From Rikenellaceae bacterium (GTDB lineage Bacteria > Bacteroidota > Bacteroidia > Bacteroidales > Rikenellaceae), in assembly GCA_009783565.1 (NCBI GenBank), contig WRDF01000006.1:62001-126000 (forward strand): DNA of 64,000 nt, read 5' to 3'. The position numbers and the translations under genes were made by a program. The notes beneath the pieces were generated by a model that searched no databases, was not told the DNA's origin, and saw only the letters and a list, made by a program, of their open reading frames with translations. Positions 19,701 through 27,419 of this stretch are shown here, one piece after another (positions within the stretch are counted from its first letter, which is position 1; each line of letters starts with the position of its first letter).

Positions 19701-19922
19701 GGAACTATGACCAGCGTGTCGTGGGAAACACTGCAAGACCCGTCATTGGTATTCGGTATTCCTATTGTAGGCTATCAGCTTCCCGACGGCAGTTACCTCG
19801 AAAATCAGCAGTTAGAACCCGATTTCCGGATTGCGAACTCTCCCGCACGTATGATTACGGGGCAGGACGAACAGCTGGAAAAAGCAGTAGAAGAACTGTT
19901 GAGGCAACTCGACGGAAGATAA
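16719..19922 (+). CDS. Tricorn-type S41 protease with beta-propellers, exported
   Basis: 1067 aa with a signal peptide (AVSFIFSAQLLSAA). Residues about 20-650 form repeated WD40/PD40-like propeller blades (YPAISPDAGHVAFAYKGDIY, PVWSPDSRSIAF, SPDGKTVYYLSG and others), followed by a tricorn C1 domain, a PDZ-like segment near residue 780 and an S41 peptidase core with VDIRFNGGGRMHEDL and the nucleophile serine in GEASYSNAHG (about residue 970). Tricorn homologues degrade peptides; with a signal peptide this one acts in the periplasm. It is a single gene, 12 bp upstream of the thioesterase. Confidence 0.93.
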   Translation: MKFLKILAVSFIFSAQLLSAADSPLWLRYPAISPDAGHVAFAYKGDIYTVATTGGAARQITTHVAHSYMPVWSPDSRSIAFASNRHGNFDVYITSATGGAPRRLTTFSGGESPYAFTPDGRYVVFGANIQAPAASVAFPSGVMSELYKVSVDGGRVEQIIAAPAENVNFFKDGRRFVYHDKKGQENQWRKHHTSSVTRDIWMYDTASGEFTQLVAEAFENQNPVISPDGKTVYYLSGRAGALNVHSFPLSDPSRITQVTNFATHPVRFLSIADDGTLCFGYDGEIYTMRPGGEPQKLTIRITEDGRRNNIETISNQSVSARAISQDGKQVASTMRGDIFVSSTEYRFTRPVTHTATQNSSPSFSADGRTLVYASQKSGTWTLYTASIVRPEEQYFFNATLIDDKPLFPPSAVERMHPQYSPDGKEIAFIEDRNRLMVYNIASGAVRQITDGTGNPNSSGHVEYEWSPDGKWFALLYTPNKRDPYSDVGLVSAAGGGEVHNLTGSGYTSANPRWVLGGDAILFRSERYGMRSHASWGTLTDAMIVFLNQAAYDKFRLSDDEYKLLNEGSSGRNSGRERNSNDNNIAVELRGIEDRILRLTPNSSALGDALLSPEGDRLYYIATFEKDPDLWSIHTRTRETKLEVKNAGSGSLTLSPDGKTLYLMGRNPQKITLAGGRKEAINVSAQMELDLAAEREYMFNNVWTQQAKRFYVTDMHGVDWDAMYDDYKKFLPHIDNNHDFAEMLSEMLGELNVSHTGARYTHRAQNSDATASLGLLFSWTHRGDGLLVDEVVEKGPFDTAESRAAAGVIVEAINGEKILVATDHFALLNKQAGRNTLVSFYNPATRERWDEVVRPIAHSALNDLLYRRWVRAREADVEHLSGGRLGYVHIQGMADASFRSIYSDILGRFNNKEAIVVDIRFNGGGRMHEDLEILFSGDKYFTQVIRGVESCDMPSRRWNKPTIMLMGEASYSNAHGTPWVYRHTDIGKLVGMPVPGTMTSVSWETLQDPSLVFGIPIVGYQLPDGSYLENQQLEPDFRIANSPARMITGQDEQLEKAVEELLRQLDGR

Positions 19923-19934
19923 AATCGCGCGCGC

Positions 19935-20339
19935 ATGCTTAGCTATGAAATACCGATAAGGGTTCGCTACAAGGAAACCGACGCGATGGGGGTGGTGCAC
20001 CACTCGAATTACGTCAATTTCTACGAGGTGGCGCGCACGGAGATGCTGCGTGAGCACGGTACAACGTATAAAGAGTTGGAAGAAAGCGGCGTGATGCTGC
20101 CTGTGCACGAGGTCGAAATGCGTTTCTATGCGCCTGCTCGCTACGACGACCTGCTGACGGTCAGACTGACGATGCGCGAGTTGCCGGGCGTGCGCATGAC
20201 GTTCGACCACGAGATCGTGAACCAAGAGGGAGTGGTCGTGAACACAGGGCGTGTGGTGCTGGTGTTTATGAGCGCCGTTACGCGCCGCGCCTGCCGTGCG
20301 CCGCAATGGTTTCTCGATATTTTCAGGGGATATTTATAG
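19935..20339 (+). CDS. Acyl-CoA thioesterase, YbgC/4-hydroxybenzoyl-CoA thioesterase family
   Basis: 134-aa single hot-dog domain. The family signature YKETDAMGVVHHSNYVNFYE holds the catalytic Asp near residue 15. It is usually associated with hydrolysis of short acyl-CoA or acyl-ACP esters and with envelope lipid metabolism. It starts 12 bp after the protease stop, so cotranscription is likely. Confidence 0.92.
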   Translation: MLSYEIPIRVRYKETDAMGVVHHSNYVNFYEVARTEMLREHGTTYKELEESGVMLPVHEVEMRFYAPARYDDLLTVRLTMRELPGVRMTFDHEIVNQEGVVVNTGRVVLVFMSAVTRRACRAPQWFLDIFRGYL

Positions 20340-20369
20340 TAATTTAAAATTACGAATGCTATAATATGT

Positions 20370-20459
20370 TGTCATTGCGGATCAACCCCGCAATGACAAT
20401 TCTCCGACAGGTTGGAAAACACACGTATGTGCGGCAGGCTTGAAAACACACGTGTGTGC
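20370..20459 (+). repeat. Fold-back plus two tandem repeat A copies
   Basis: GTCATTGCGGATCAACCCCGCAATGAC is a hairpin (split here: GTCATTGCGG / CCGCAATGAC, 20372-20398). It is followed by two tandem repeat A units, each a G(A/G)CAGG-TTGGAAAAC-type block with ACACACGTATGTG and ACACACGTGTGTG. The second palindrome touches the ung stop codon at 20459-20461. Confidence 0.75.
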
Positions 20460-21121
20460 TACCACACGATCGGCGGTTTACCGTGCGACTCCAAATACAT
20501 GTTCGCCTGCGAGAAGTGGCGGCAGCCGAAGAATCCGCGATGCGCGGAGAGCGGGGAAGGGTGCACCGCACGCAAAACAAGGTTTCGCTCGGCATTCACG
20601 AACGACGCTTTTTTCTGAGCGTAGCTGCCCCACAGCATATAGACCACGCCGGTGTGATGCGTGTCGATGGCGCGAACCACAGCGTCCGTAAACCGCTCCC
20701 ATCCCATTCCGGCGTGCGAGGCCGCCTCGTGTGCGCGTACCGTAAGCACGGCATTGAGTAGCAGCACGCCCTGCTCGGCCCAGCGATCGAGGTTACCCGA
20801 TCGCGGCGCGGGTGCGCCCGTGTCGTCAATTACTTCGCGGAAAATATTTTGCAGCGATGGCGGATATTCCACACCATCGTTCACCGAAAAGCATAACCCG
20901 TTCGCCTGCCCCGTGCCGTGATACGGGTCTTGCCCGATTATAACCACGCGCACGTCGTCGAACGGACATTTGTCAAACGCACGGAAAATATTTGCCCCCG
21001 CCGGATAGACACGCGTGTTTTTATACTCCTTGCGAACAAATTCTGCTAAATCGGCAAAATACGCTTTTTGAAACTCCTCTTCGAGCGCCGTCTTCCAACT
21101 TTCGACAATCCTTACGTTCAT
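20459..21121 (-). CDS. ung: Uracil-DNA glycosylase, family 1
   Basis: 220 aa; removes uracil from DNA in base-excision repair. It has the water-activating motif GQDPYHGTGQANGLCFSV (about residue 62) and the DNA-intercalation loop HPSPLSAHRGFFGC (about residue 188), with LLLNAVLTVR between them. The length is normal for family 1. The TAG stop is followed directly by CACACACGTGTG of repeat A. The surE stop lies 82 bp upstream. Confidence 0.97.
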   Translation of the reverse strand: MNVRIVESWKTALEEEFQKAYFADLAEFVRKEYKNTRVYPAGANIFRAFDKCPFDDVRVVIIGQDPYHGTGQANGLCFSVNDGVEYPPSLQNIFREVIDDTGAPAPRSGNLDRWAEQGVLLLNAVLTVRAHEAASHAGMGWERFTDAVVRAIDTHHTGVVYMLWGSYAQKKASFVNAERNLVLRAVHPSPLSAHRGFFGCRHFSQANMYLESHGKPPIVW

Positions 21122-21176
21122 GATGTATGTGGATTATAATATGAGTTTTACCTAGGGTTTGTTCATAAAAAGTCCC

Positions 21177-21205
21177 CGCCAGGCTGGAAACCACACGCGT
21201 GTGTT
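21177..21205 (+). repeat. Repeat A copy at the surE stop
   Basis: CCGCCAGGCTGGAAACCACACGCGTGTG (shown here as CCGCCAGGCTGG + CACACGCGTGTG). The palindrome abuts the surE TAA on the minus strand. Confidence 0.8.
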
Positions 21206-21977
21206 ACTCGTTAAAAATCGCTCCGAGCGTCGCCACTTGCCGGTGGTTGGTCATATCGACCTGAATGGGCACGACCGAGACATACATGTTGTCGAGCGCC
21301 CATTCGTCGGTGTCCGTAGCGCCGGGTTCGGCGTTGTAAAAATCGCCCGTGAGCCAATAATAGTCGTTTCCGCGCGGGTCCTGGCGGCGCACGAAAGTCT
21401 CCTTCCAATAGCCCTCGTTTTGGCGCACCACGCGCACCCCCCGAATCTGCTCAGGCGTGCCGACGGGTATATTAATGTTCAGGCACATGGGCATTTCGAT
21501 ATTCGAGGCGAGCGTTTTTGCGACGACCGTTTCCGCTATCGCCGACGCCGCACGGAAATCGGCATCGGCGCTGTGGTCGGTAAGCGAGAACCCGATCGAC
21601 GGCCGCCCGTAGAAACTCGCCTCTATGGCCGCGCCCATCGTCCCCGAATAGAGGACGCTGATTGCCGAATTCGAGCCGTGGTTGATGCCAGATAGTGTCA
21701 GATCGGGCAGGCGGTCGGCCAGCAAGTGGTCGAACGCCAACTTCACACAATCGGCCGGCGTGCCGGAGCAGGCGTAAACTTCCAATCCCTCTTCCTTGCG
21801 TATCGTTCTAAGATACAGCGGGTTATACATCGTAATGGAATGAGACTTGCCCGACTGCGGTTGTTCGGGTGCGATTACGACCACGTTGCCGAACTTGCGG
21901 CCGATTTCGATCAGTGCCGCCAGTCCGCGCGCACTGTATCCATCGTCGTTCGTTATGAAAATCAGAGGTTTGCCCAT
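21204..21977 (-). CDS. surE: 5'/3'-nucleotidase SurE
   Basis: 257-aa metal-dependent phosphatase acting on nucleoside monophosphates. The N-terminal ITNDDGYSARG carries the metal-binding Asp pair, followed by APEQPQSGKSHSIT, GTPADCV and SGINHGSN, all typical of SurE. It lies 4 bp downstream of the barrel gene, at the end of a probable tmk-doxX-barrel-surE operon. Confidence 0.96.
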   Translation of the reverse strand: MGKPLIFITNDDGYSARGLAALIEIGRKFGNVVVIAPEQPQSGKSHSITMYNPLYLRTIRKEEGLEVYACSGTPADCVKLAFDHLLADRLPDLTLSGINHGSNSAISVLYSGTMGAAIEASFYGRPSIGFSLTDHSADADFRAASAIAETVVAKTLASNIEMPMCLNINIPVGTPEQIRGVRVVRQNEGYWKETFVRRQDPRGNDYYWLTGDFYNAEPGATDTDEWALDNMYVSVVPIQVDMTNHRQVATLGAIFNE

Positions 21978-21981
21978 TAAC

Positions 21982-23664
21982 TTATAGAGTCAGTTTAACT
22001 CCGGCGGTGATGCTCGCGCCCGTGCCGCGATAGAAAGGCAGGGGATAGAGCGATTGATTCAGCAGGTTGCGCCCTTCGACGAATACGCCGAATCGGTTCG
22101 AAATGCGATAATCAACGGTAAGGCGCAGATCGGCCGTCGGATCGTTTCGCTCCGTATCGGGAGTGAACGCTATACCGTCGCGCAATCTGACTCCTGCGGC
22201 AACGGACAATCGCTCGCCGCGGCTGCGCAGTCGCGCCTCTATACCCACTTCCCAGTCCGGCAAAGCATAGTTATATAAAATATCTTCATCGCGGTATATG
22301 TTATATTGTCCGTCGAGCGCGACGGACAACATTCTGCCCGCCCGCACTTCCATCTCCGCGCCGAACAGCGAGTACTCCACTTTATCGAAAAAGCGCACGT
22401 CGAAACCTCCGTCGGCTGCGTAGTCGAAGCCCGCGGCATTCCTTACTGAGTTGCGTCCGCCATAGATGTTATACGAAAACACGCCCGCCACGCCTCCGTT
22501 CACCCCTGCACGTCCGCCGTACAGCACTTCCGATTCGGCGAAACCGACGGGGCTGCCATCGAGCAAAATGTATGGGTTTCGCTGTGTGATTATGCGCATA
22601 TTGTTAGGCGTAAGTCGGCTGTCGAACCGCGTATAGGGGTTGAATGCCCCGCCCGCAAGCCGGAATCGAAGTTCCAATTGCGGCAAAAATCGCATTTTAG
22701 CCTCCTGCTCGCCCGCCGGATAGTTCTCACTGGCGAACGCCGCGCCCATGCGGAACAGAAAATGTTGTCCCTCATAGGAATAATGCCCGCCGAGACTGTA
22801 AACGCTGCTGCCTGTTTCGTTTTCATCTTTGCCGCCCGCCCATGAATTCACATCCGCGCGCAGACCGAGATTGTGCTCGCCGAACCGTCGTCCGAGTTCC
22901 GCGAAAGCCTCGCCGCCGCGCTCCGTGCGGTCATAACGGTCGCTGAGCAGATAACCGTCTGCGCCTATGCGGAAGTTGAGGCGCGACAGGTCGGCGAAAT
23001 CGTGTCCGAATACGACCGAAGCACGCGGTACGGAATAGTGCTGCATCGGGACAGCACGCGCCTCGTCACTCTCCGCGAAACGCACCCCGTAATACGACAG
23101 CACATCGTAATCCCATCCCGCATCGCCGGCGATCATCAGACGCCGCCCCACATCCGCCCGCCCGAACGCTCCAAAACTGTTCCACGTCGCATTTGCGGAG
23201 TTGCGTACACAGTCGTAGTTATCGATGTCATGGAATCGCCCCCGATGGTTCACGTACACCCCGCCAGCGGTCGCTCCCGGTCGCGTCGATGTAAGATAGA
23301 GGTCTACAACGCTCTGGCCCGGTACGCCGCCGCCCGCCTTTAAGTAGAAGGGGTTCAGCTCGTTACGCGCTCCGGCGCTCAGCTGTGCCGCACGGATCGG
23401 CGTAACGTCGAACCTGCTTGCCCACACGCGCGGCCTTATCGTGTAATCGAGGTCGGGGCGCAATGTTGTCGTGTCGGCAACCTGCGGACGCACGGACAGT
23501 TTCGCCGCCCTGTCCACCCGTGGGGCATAATCCCGCGTCACGTCCACGCGCCGCGTAAGGTCGTCCTGAGTCTGCGTCTGCGCCTGAGCGTGTGCAACGT
23601 TTGCGACAAAAGCGCAATTTGCAGCAAAAATGCACACCGCAACGGCAATGACAGTTCTATTCAT
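21982..23664 (-). CDS. TonB-receptor-like outer-membrane barrel lacking a plug
   Basis: 560 aa with a signal peptide (CIFAANCAFVANVAHA-QA). After a short 100-residue linker it is dominated by beta-strands and ends like TonB-dependent receptors (VFVEGRNLLNQSLYPLPFYRGT and a final GVKLTL). I see neither a CarboxypepD_reg/plug region nor a TonB box, and at 560 aa it is shorter than canonical SusC-type receptors. It overlaps the DoxX gene by 8 bp and precedes surE by 4 bp, so it is translated in an operon. The ligand is unknown. Confidence 0.8.
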   Translation of the reverse strand: MNRTVIAVAVCIFAANCAFVANVAHAQAQTQTQDDLTRRVDVTRDYAPRVDRAAKLSVRPQVADTTTLRPDLDYTIRPRVWASRFDVTPIRAAQLSAGARNELNPFYLKAGGGVPGQSVVDLYLTSTRPGATAGGVYVNHRGRFHDIDNYDCVRNSANATWNSFGAFGRADVGRRLMIAGDAGWDYDVLSYYGVRFAESDEARAVPMQHYSVPRASVVFGHDFADLSRLNFRIGADGYLLSDRYDRTERGGEAFAELGRRFGEHNLGLRADVNSWAGGKDENETGSSVYSLGGHYSYEGQHFLFRMGAAFASENYPAGEQEAKMRFLPQLELRFRLAGGAFNPYTRFDSRLTPNNMRIITQRNPYILLDGSPVGFAESEVLYGGRAGVNGGVAGVFSYNIYGGRNSVRNAAGFDYAADGGFDVRFFDKVEYSLFGAEMEVRAGRMLSVALDGQYNIYRDEDILYNYALPDWEVGIEARLRSRGERLSVAAGVRLRDGIAFTPDTERNDPTADLRLTVDYRISNRFGVFVEGRNLLNQSLYPLPFYRGTGASITAGVKLTL

Positions 23665-24778
23665 ATAGCTTATAATTAGACATGCTCCGGCAATTCTTCT
23701 TGTCCTCGATCACGCCGCCGCGCAGAACCACCACGCCCGTGCGTGCGCGCAACATAGTGATCATCGTCTTCGCGTCCATGTTGAAACTCGGCACGCGCTG
23801 CGAACCCAGCACCAATTCAGGATGCGTGGAGAGAGATGCGGCGGTAAGGTGCATTACGCGGTGGCCGCTTGCAACGGCCTGCCGCACGACACGTTCGAGC
23901 CTGCGCGCGCATCGCGGTGTAATATCCGCCGGATCGGTGGCGAATATCATAAGCGTCGTTCCGGAATATTCCAGAATTTCGTCCGTGACGAGCATTCCCT
24001 CCGCGTCGATGACCGCAAAATCGCGCACCGTCGGTTGTATACGTGCATTGACCGCCGTGTTTCGAATATCGACGAACTCCCATCGGCTTTCGTCATACCA
24101 CGTCGGGTCTTCGATGTCGAACTCGTGCCGCTTGCCCGTCTCCAAATTGCGCACTATGACCACGCTCTGCACCTGCGGCGCGTCATCGAACGGCGCGTTC
24201 ATTACCGCCGCAATGTCTGTTCCTTTCTTATACGGCAGGAAATCGATCAGCGGCAGATGCCGGAACGAATAGAAACCTATGCCGAACGAGATAGCCCCGA
24301 AAGCGAGAATATGCCACAGGTCGCTCCATGTCGGCATCATCGGCTTGCGGCGCGAATCCCACATCACGATGAACGCCATCGGCCAGAGTATCACGTTTTT
24401 GATGAACGTCTCCCAGTTGGTCATCCTGATCGCGTCGCCGAAACAGCCGCAATCTTCCACAGGACTCCAAATGGCCGAATAGAGCGTCAGGAACGTGAAG
24501 AACGTCATCGCCGCGAATATCAAAATCGACGTGATACGCAGCCGCACCCTGAACAGCACCATAAGTCCGAGCATCATCTCGGCGCCCGTAAGCCAGATCG
24601 CAAGGAAAAAGCTGCATCCGCTTAGCCATTCCATGCCGAAAACCGCAAGATATTCCTCGATCTTTATCGCCGTTCCCCACGGATCGACTACTTTCACAAA
24701 CCCTGAGAACACGAATGTCAGCGCCAGCAACACGCGGCTGACTTCGACCATCGCTCTGTACAATTTATGCTTATTCAT
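23657..24778 (-). CDS. DoxX-type membrane protein (BT_3928-like)
   Basis: 373 aa. The N-terminal half has four TM helices of DoxX/MauE type (LLALTFVFSGFVKVVDPWGTA, FFLAIWLTGAEMMLGLMVLF, FAAMTFFTFLTLYSAIW and one near residue 155). The extracytoplasmic C-terminal half has a possible thioredoxin-like fold (TTLMIFATDPADITPRCA) and ends in MSNYKLYE. The Cys pair DCGCFGD after TM3 is typical of MauE-like redox proteins. This architecture is widespread in Bacteroidetes. A role in periplasmic redox or disulfide handling is an inference. Confidence 0.85.
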   Translation of the reverse strand: MNKHKLYRAMVEVSRVLLALTFVFSGFVKVVDPWGTAIKIEEYLAVFGMEWLSGCSFFLAIWLTGAEMMLGLMVLFRVRLRITSILIFAAMTFFTFLTLYSAIWSPVEDCGCFGDAIRMTNWETFIKNVILWPMAFIVMWDSRRKPMMPTWSDLWHILAFGAISFGIGFYSFRHLPLIDFLPYKKGTDIAAVMNAPFDDAPQVQSVVIVRNLETGKRHEFDIEDPTWYDESRWEFVDIRNTAVNARIQPTVRDFAVIDAEGMLVTDEILEYSGTTLMIFATDPADITPRCARRLERVVRQAVASGHRVMHLTAASLSTHPELVLGSQRVPSFNMDAKTMITMLRARTGVVVLRGGVIEDKKNCRSMSNYKLYE

Positions 24779-24845
24779 AGAGTTTTTTGTTTTTAGACTG
24801 TCGTTTTACAACACCACCTTTTACCGATACAAAAAGGTGGAAAAA

Positions 24846-25514
24846 TCAAAAAAACCTCTCAACGATTCTTTGAAAAATATTTTCCGGCGTATCCATGCCA
24901 CCTTTACCGTTGGAGCAATCGATCCGCTGCAAGCCGTCGTCCGCGACACACGAGAGGTACATTTCGCGCACGCGGCGTTGCAGGTCGAGCGACGCTTCGT
25001 GAATATCCGCCCCGCCGCCCAGATAGTCGCGGTCGCACCCCGTGCGTTTGCTACGCAGCCGCCGTTCCGTAAATTCCCACGGTACGTCCAGAAGCAATGA
25101 CAGATCGGGGCGCGGCAGACGGTTGTGCTCGAATTCGAGGTTCAGAATCCAGTCACGCAGTTCTTCCCGCGCGCCTGTGTCGGATAATTTCGCACACTGA
25201 TAAGCGACGTTCGAGTAGACATAACGATCCATAACGATCCATCGCCCCTCGTCGAGCCATGCGCGAATCATCGGTGCGGCATCGGCGCGGTCGCCGGCAA
25301 AAAGCAATGCTACGAGACGCGGGTCGGCATACCCTACGCGGCCTAACTCGCCGCGCAGGAATCGCGCTATGAGGTCGCCGTAAACGGGCGCATCGAAACG
25401 CGGAAAATGCAGAAACTCGACTGCTCGCCCCTGCTCTTCGAGCCACCGCACCAGCATTTTGACCTGCGTCGATTTCCCCGCTCCGTCGATCCCTTCGATT
25501 ACTATGAATGGCAT
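24846..25514 (-). CDS. tmk: Thymidylate kinase
   Basis: 222-aa P-loop kinase making dTDP from dTMP. It has the Walker A IEGIDGAGKST at residue 5, the DR(Y/H) motif MDRYVYSNVAYQ at about residue 97, and the lid region RLRSKRTGCDRDYLG, longer than in E. coli. It is the first gene of the leftward operon, 67 bp before the DoxX gene, with a TAnnTTTG element at 25575-25582. Confidence 0.96.
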   Translation of the reverse strand: MPFIVIEGIDGAGKSTQVKMLVRWLEEQGRAVEFLHFPRFDAPVYGDLIARFLRGELGRVGYADPRLVALLFAGDRADAAPMIRAWLDEGRWIVMDRYVYSNVAYQCAKLSDTGAREELRDWILNLEFEHNRLPRPDLSLLLDVPWEFTERRLRSKRTGCDRDYLGGGADIHEASLDLQRRVREMYLSCVADDGLQRIDCSNGKGGMDTPENIFQRIVERFF

Positions 25515-25574
25515 GTGGTTTTTCTTGTCTCGTTGTTCAGGCCTCTGTTTACATAGATTTCTTTCTATATTCTA

Positions 25575-25582
25575 CAAATATA
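25575..25582 (-). promoter_or_regulatory. -7 element (TATATTTG) for the tmk operon
   Basis: Exact TAnnTTTG on the minus strand with a leader of about 55 nt. Confidence 0.55.
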
Positions 25583-25665
25583 TGGGATTTTTGCGAATCA
25601 CGAAAATAAGCAGTAGTTTTGAGGAGTCATTTTTGTTTCATATTTGTTTATTCTCCAAACTGCCA

Positions 25666-26845
25666 ATGGATTATAAAGTTATTTTCAATAGCACTGAAAA
25701 AGGTCACTGGATACGCACGATTGCCGATAATGCAAAGATAGTCGCGGGCAGTGGCGACAACATTATTTTTGATGTTTGCAATGTCGATAATGATAATATA
25801 GAAAAGATAGAGCCGGTTCATTTGGTAATTTTGGCTTGACTAATAGAGGCGTTTGACGTGAAAGGAGCTATTGTTTCGCTGCTTCATTTACGCGGGGGAA
25901 AAGCAGAAAGATTGTTTCTGGATGACTTGAAATTTAAGGAATACTTTGCGGATAAAAAGAATTATGTTGAATCTCGATTCGAAACGACTCTTAATTTGTG
26001 GAGGATAAAAGATCAAGGAGAAAGTGGCATACAGTCAAAACGTTCATGATTATTTGAGGCGGCAGTTTTTCAAACATAAAGATTTGAGTGCGGTCAAGAA
26101 TAGCCTCGATGAAGTTTTTCAAAATATATTTGACCACGCTGACGCAAAAGGGAATGCTTTTTCTTTTTTGAAATTTGATCACGATGAAAATAAGCTACAC
26201 GTAGCTGTATGTGATTTTGGAATAGGAATTGCATATAAAGTAAAAGAGGTGTGTCCTGAATTTGAGAGAGACTGCGATGCGATAGAAAAGGCTATACAGG
26301 ATATGTTTACTACTCGTTCTCAGACACATAACATGGGGATGGGGCTTGGAAATATCCGAATGACATGTACGGATGATGATGCCCTGAGGATTATAAGTAA
26401 TAATGGCATCTTTCTTGCAAAAAGAAATCTATCAAGAAAAGGGGAATTGGGATTCGAGTTCCCAGGCACATTAATTTATTATGAACTATCGTTAGATCAT
26501 TTTGAAGATGAAGAATTCATTAAAACGTTCGAATTAGAATTAAGAAAGGAGAATCTCATGTGTACTATTCATCTGTCCGAGATCATGAAAGACAGGTCAT
26601 TCCCTGCTTCCGGTGAGATGCTCTATAATGAAATAGAGCGACATATTGACTGTGGCAAAATAAAGCTTGATCTTACTGGCGTGACATCTTTGCCATCGAT
26701 GTTTCTTAACGTTTCTATTGGTCGTTTTTTCAATGAATATGGATACGAGAAACTGGCAAATAAGATATCATTTGCCAACATTTCTAAATCCCAAGCGGAT
26801 AGAATTTCTGATTATATAGATAAACTGCGTAATGATTGTAAGTAG
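25666..26845 (+). pseudogene. Broken HATPase / STAS-like (DUF4325-type) protein
   Basis: One ancestral gene read in three pieces. From ATG 25666 the frame runs to an in-frame TGA at 25837-25839 (VHLVILA*LIEAFDVKGA), continues in the same frame to about 26020 (LWRIKDQ), then needs a shift of one base. Removing one G from GGAGAAAG near 26014-26020 restores DQ-EKVAYSQNVHDYL and the last 270 residues. That part has a GHKL-type ATPase region (NSLDEVFQNIFDHADAKG as N-box, VAVCDFGIGIAY, MGMGLGNIRM as G-box) and a C-terminal STAS-like DUF4325-type segment (GKIKLDLTGVTSLPSMFLN). It is clearly AT-richer than its flanks, so acquired and decaying. The 3' piece could still start at GTG 26024. Confidence 0.75.
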
Positions 26846-26888
26846 ATGTAACATAGCGGAGGTCGGATTTATTTCCGGGCATTCGAGC

Positions 26889-26944
26889 AACAAAAAGCGG
26901 CCTCACAGAAATGTGAGGCCGCTTTACTCGCTGTAATTCCGACA
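26889..26944 (+). repeat. Left direct repeat (att-like): terminator plus tRNA-Arg 3'-end fragment
   Basis: 56 bp nearly identical to 37766-37820: AACAAAAAGCGGCCTCACA, a 4-nt loop, the complementary arm, then CGCTGT-ATTCCGACA. The last part equals the 3' acceptor strand of tRNA-Arg and the edge of its T arm. Beyond it, 26945-26957 still resembles a degenerate T arm. The hairpin (A tract on the plus strand, hence T tract on the minus) also serves as terminator of the leftward operon ending at 26978. Confidence 0.8.
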
Positions 26945-26977
26945 TGGCTTAACCCAGTCTATCAGAAAAACACACTT

Positions 26978-27376
26978 TTATCCATTCAGCGCCATCAGGT
27001 TGTTCAGTAATGCTTTTCGAGTCGTTTTTCTTATGCGAATATGACGTTTTTTCTCGGTAGTGGAATAAATTATACCACTGCGTTCTAAATGATTAATGAC
27101 GTCCATGAAGTCACAGATGTATTGCTCCGGTGTCACGTTCTCAAACATATCGAATGTCTCCTTAAAAACGTTTTCCAGAGTACGTTTGCCATCTATTCTT
27201 ATCAGAATGACCGATGCCGTAACGTTTAATAACACATTTATTTCCGGATTAGAAAAGAAAGTGTTATAGCTCAGCATATTCTCTTTTGCCTGTGTTATGT
27301 AGCCACGGTCCGAAACCTCAAAAACAAGATCTTTCGAATCGAGAAATCGCATTTTTTTTATCTCCGCAAAATTCAT
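26978..27376 (-). CDS. PqqD-like RiPP recognition element (RRE) protein
   Basis: 132 aa. Residues about 15-105 match the PqqD-like pattern: short beta strands, then VLLNVTASVILIRIDGKRTLENVF, helices with VTPEQYICDFMDVINHLERSGII. Such winged-helix domains bind the leader of a precursor peptide and deliver it to a radical SAM enzyme. It is the last gene of the leftward operon, 43 bp after the radical SAM gene. The basic C-terminus (KKRHIRIRKTTRKALL) is an addition. The identification is by pattern, not by alignment. Confidence 0.75.
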   Translation of the reverse strand: MNFAEIKKMRFLDSKDLVFEVSDRGYITQAKENMLSYNTFFSNPEINVLLNVTASVILIRIDGKRTLENVFKETFDMFENVTPEQYICDFMDVINHLERSGIIYSTTEKKRHIRIRKTTRKALLNNLMALNG

Positions 27377-27419
27377 CGCAATACAATTATTAATTTATTT
27401 TACCCGGTAAAATCAAGGC

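Noticed and set aside
20404..20459. Two short direct repeats, CRISPR-like at first sight
   Set aside because: Only two units of about 28 bp with no spacers and no cas genes; they are tandem repeat A copies that also occur singly elsewhere.
25837..25839. In-frame TGA as a selenocysteine codon in the HATPase/STAS-like gene
   Set aside because: A second lesion (frameshift) follows in the same gene, and there is no redox motif or visible SECIS-type hairpin; decay or error is simpler.
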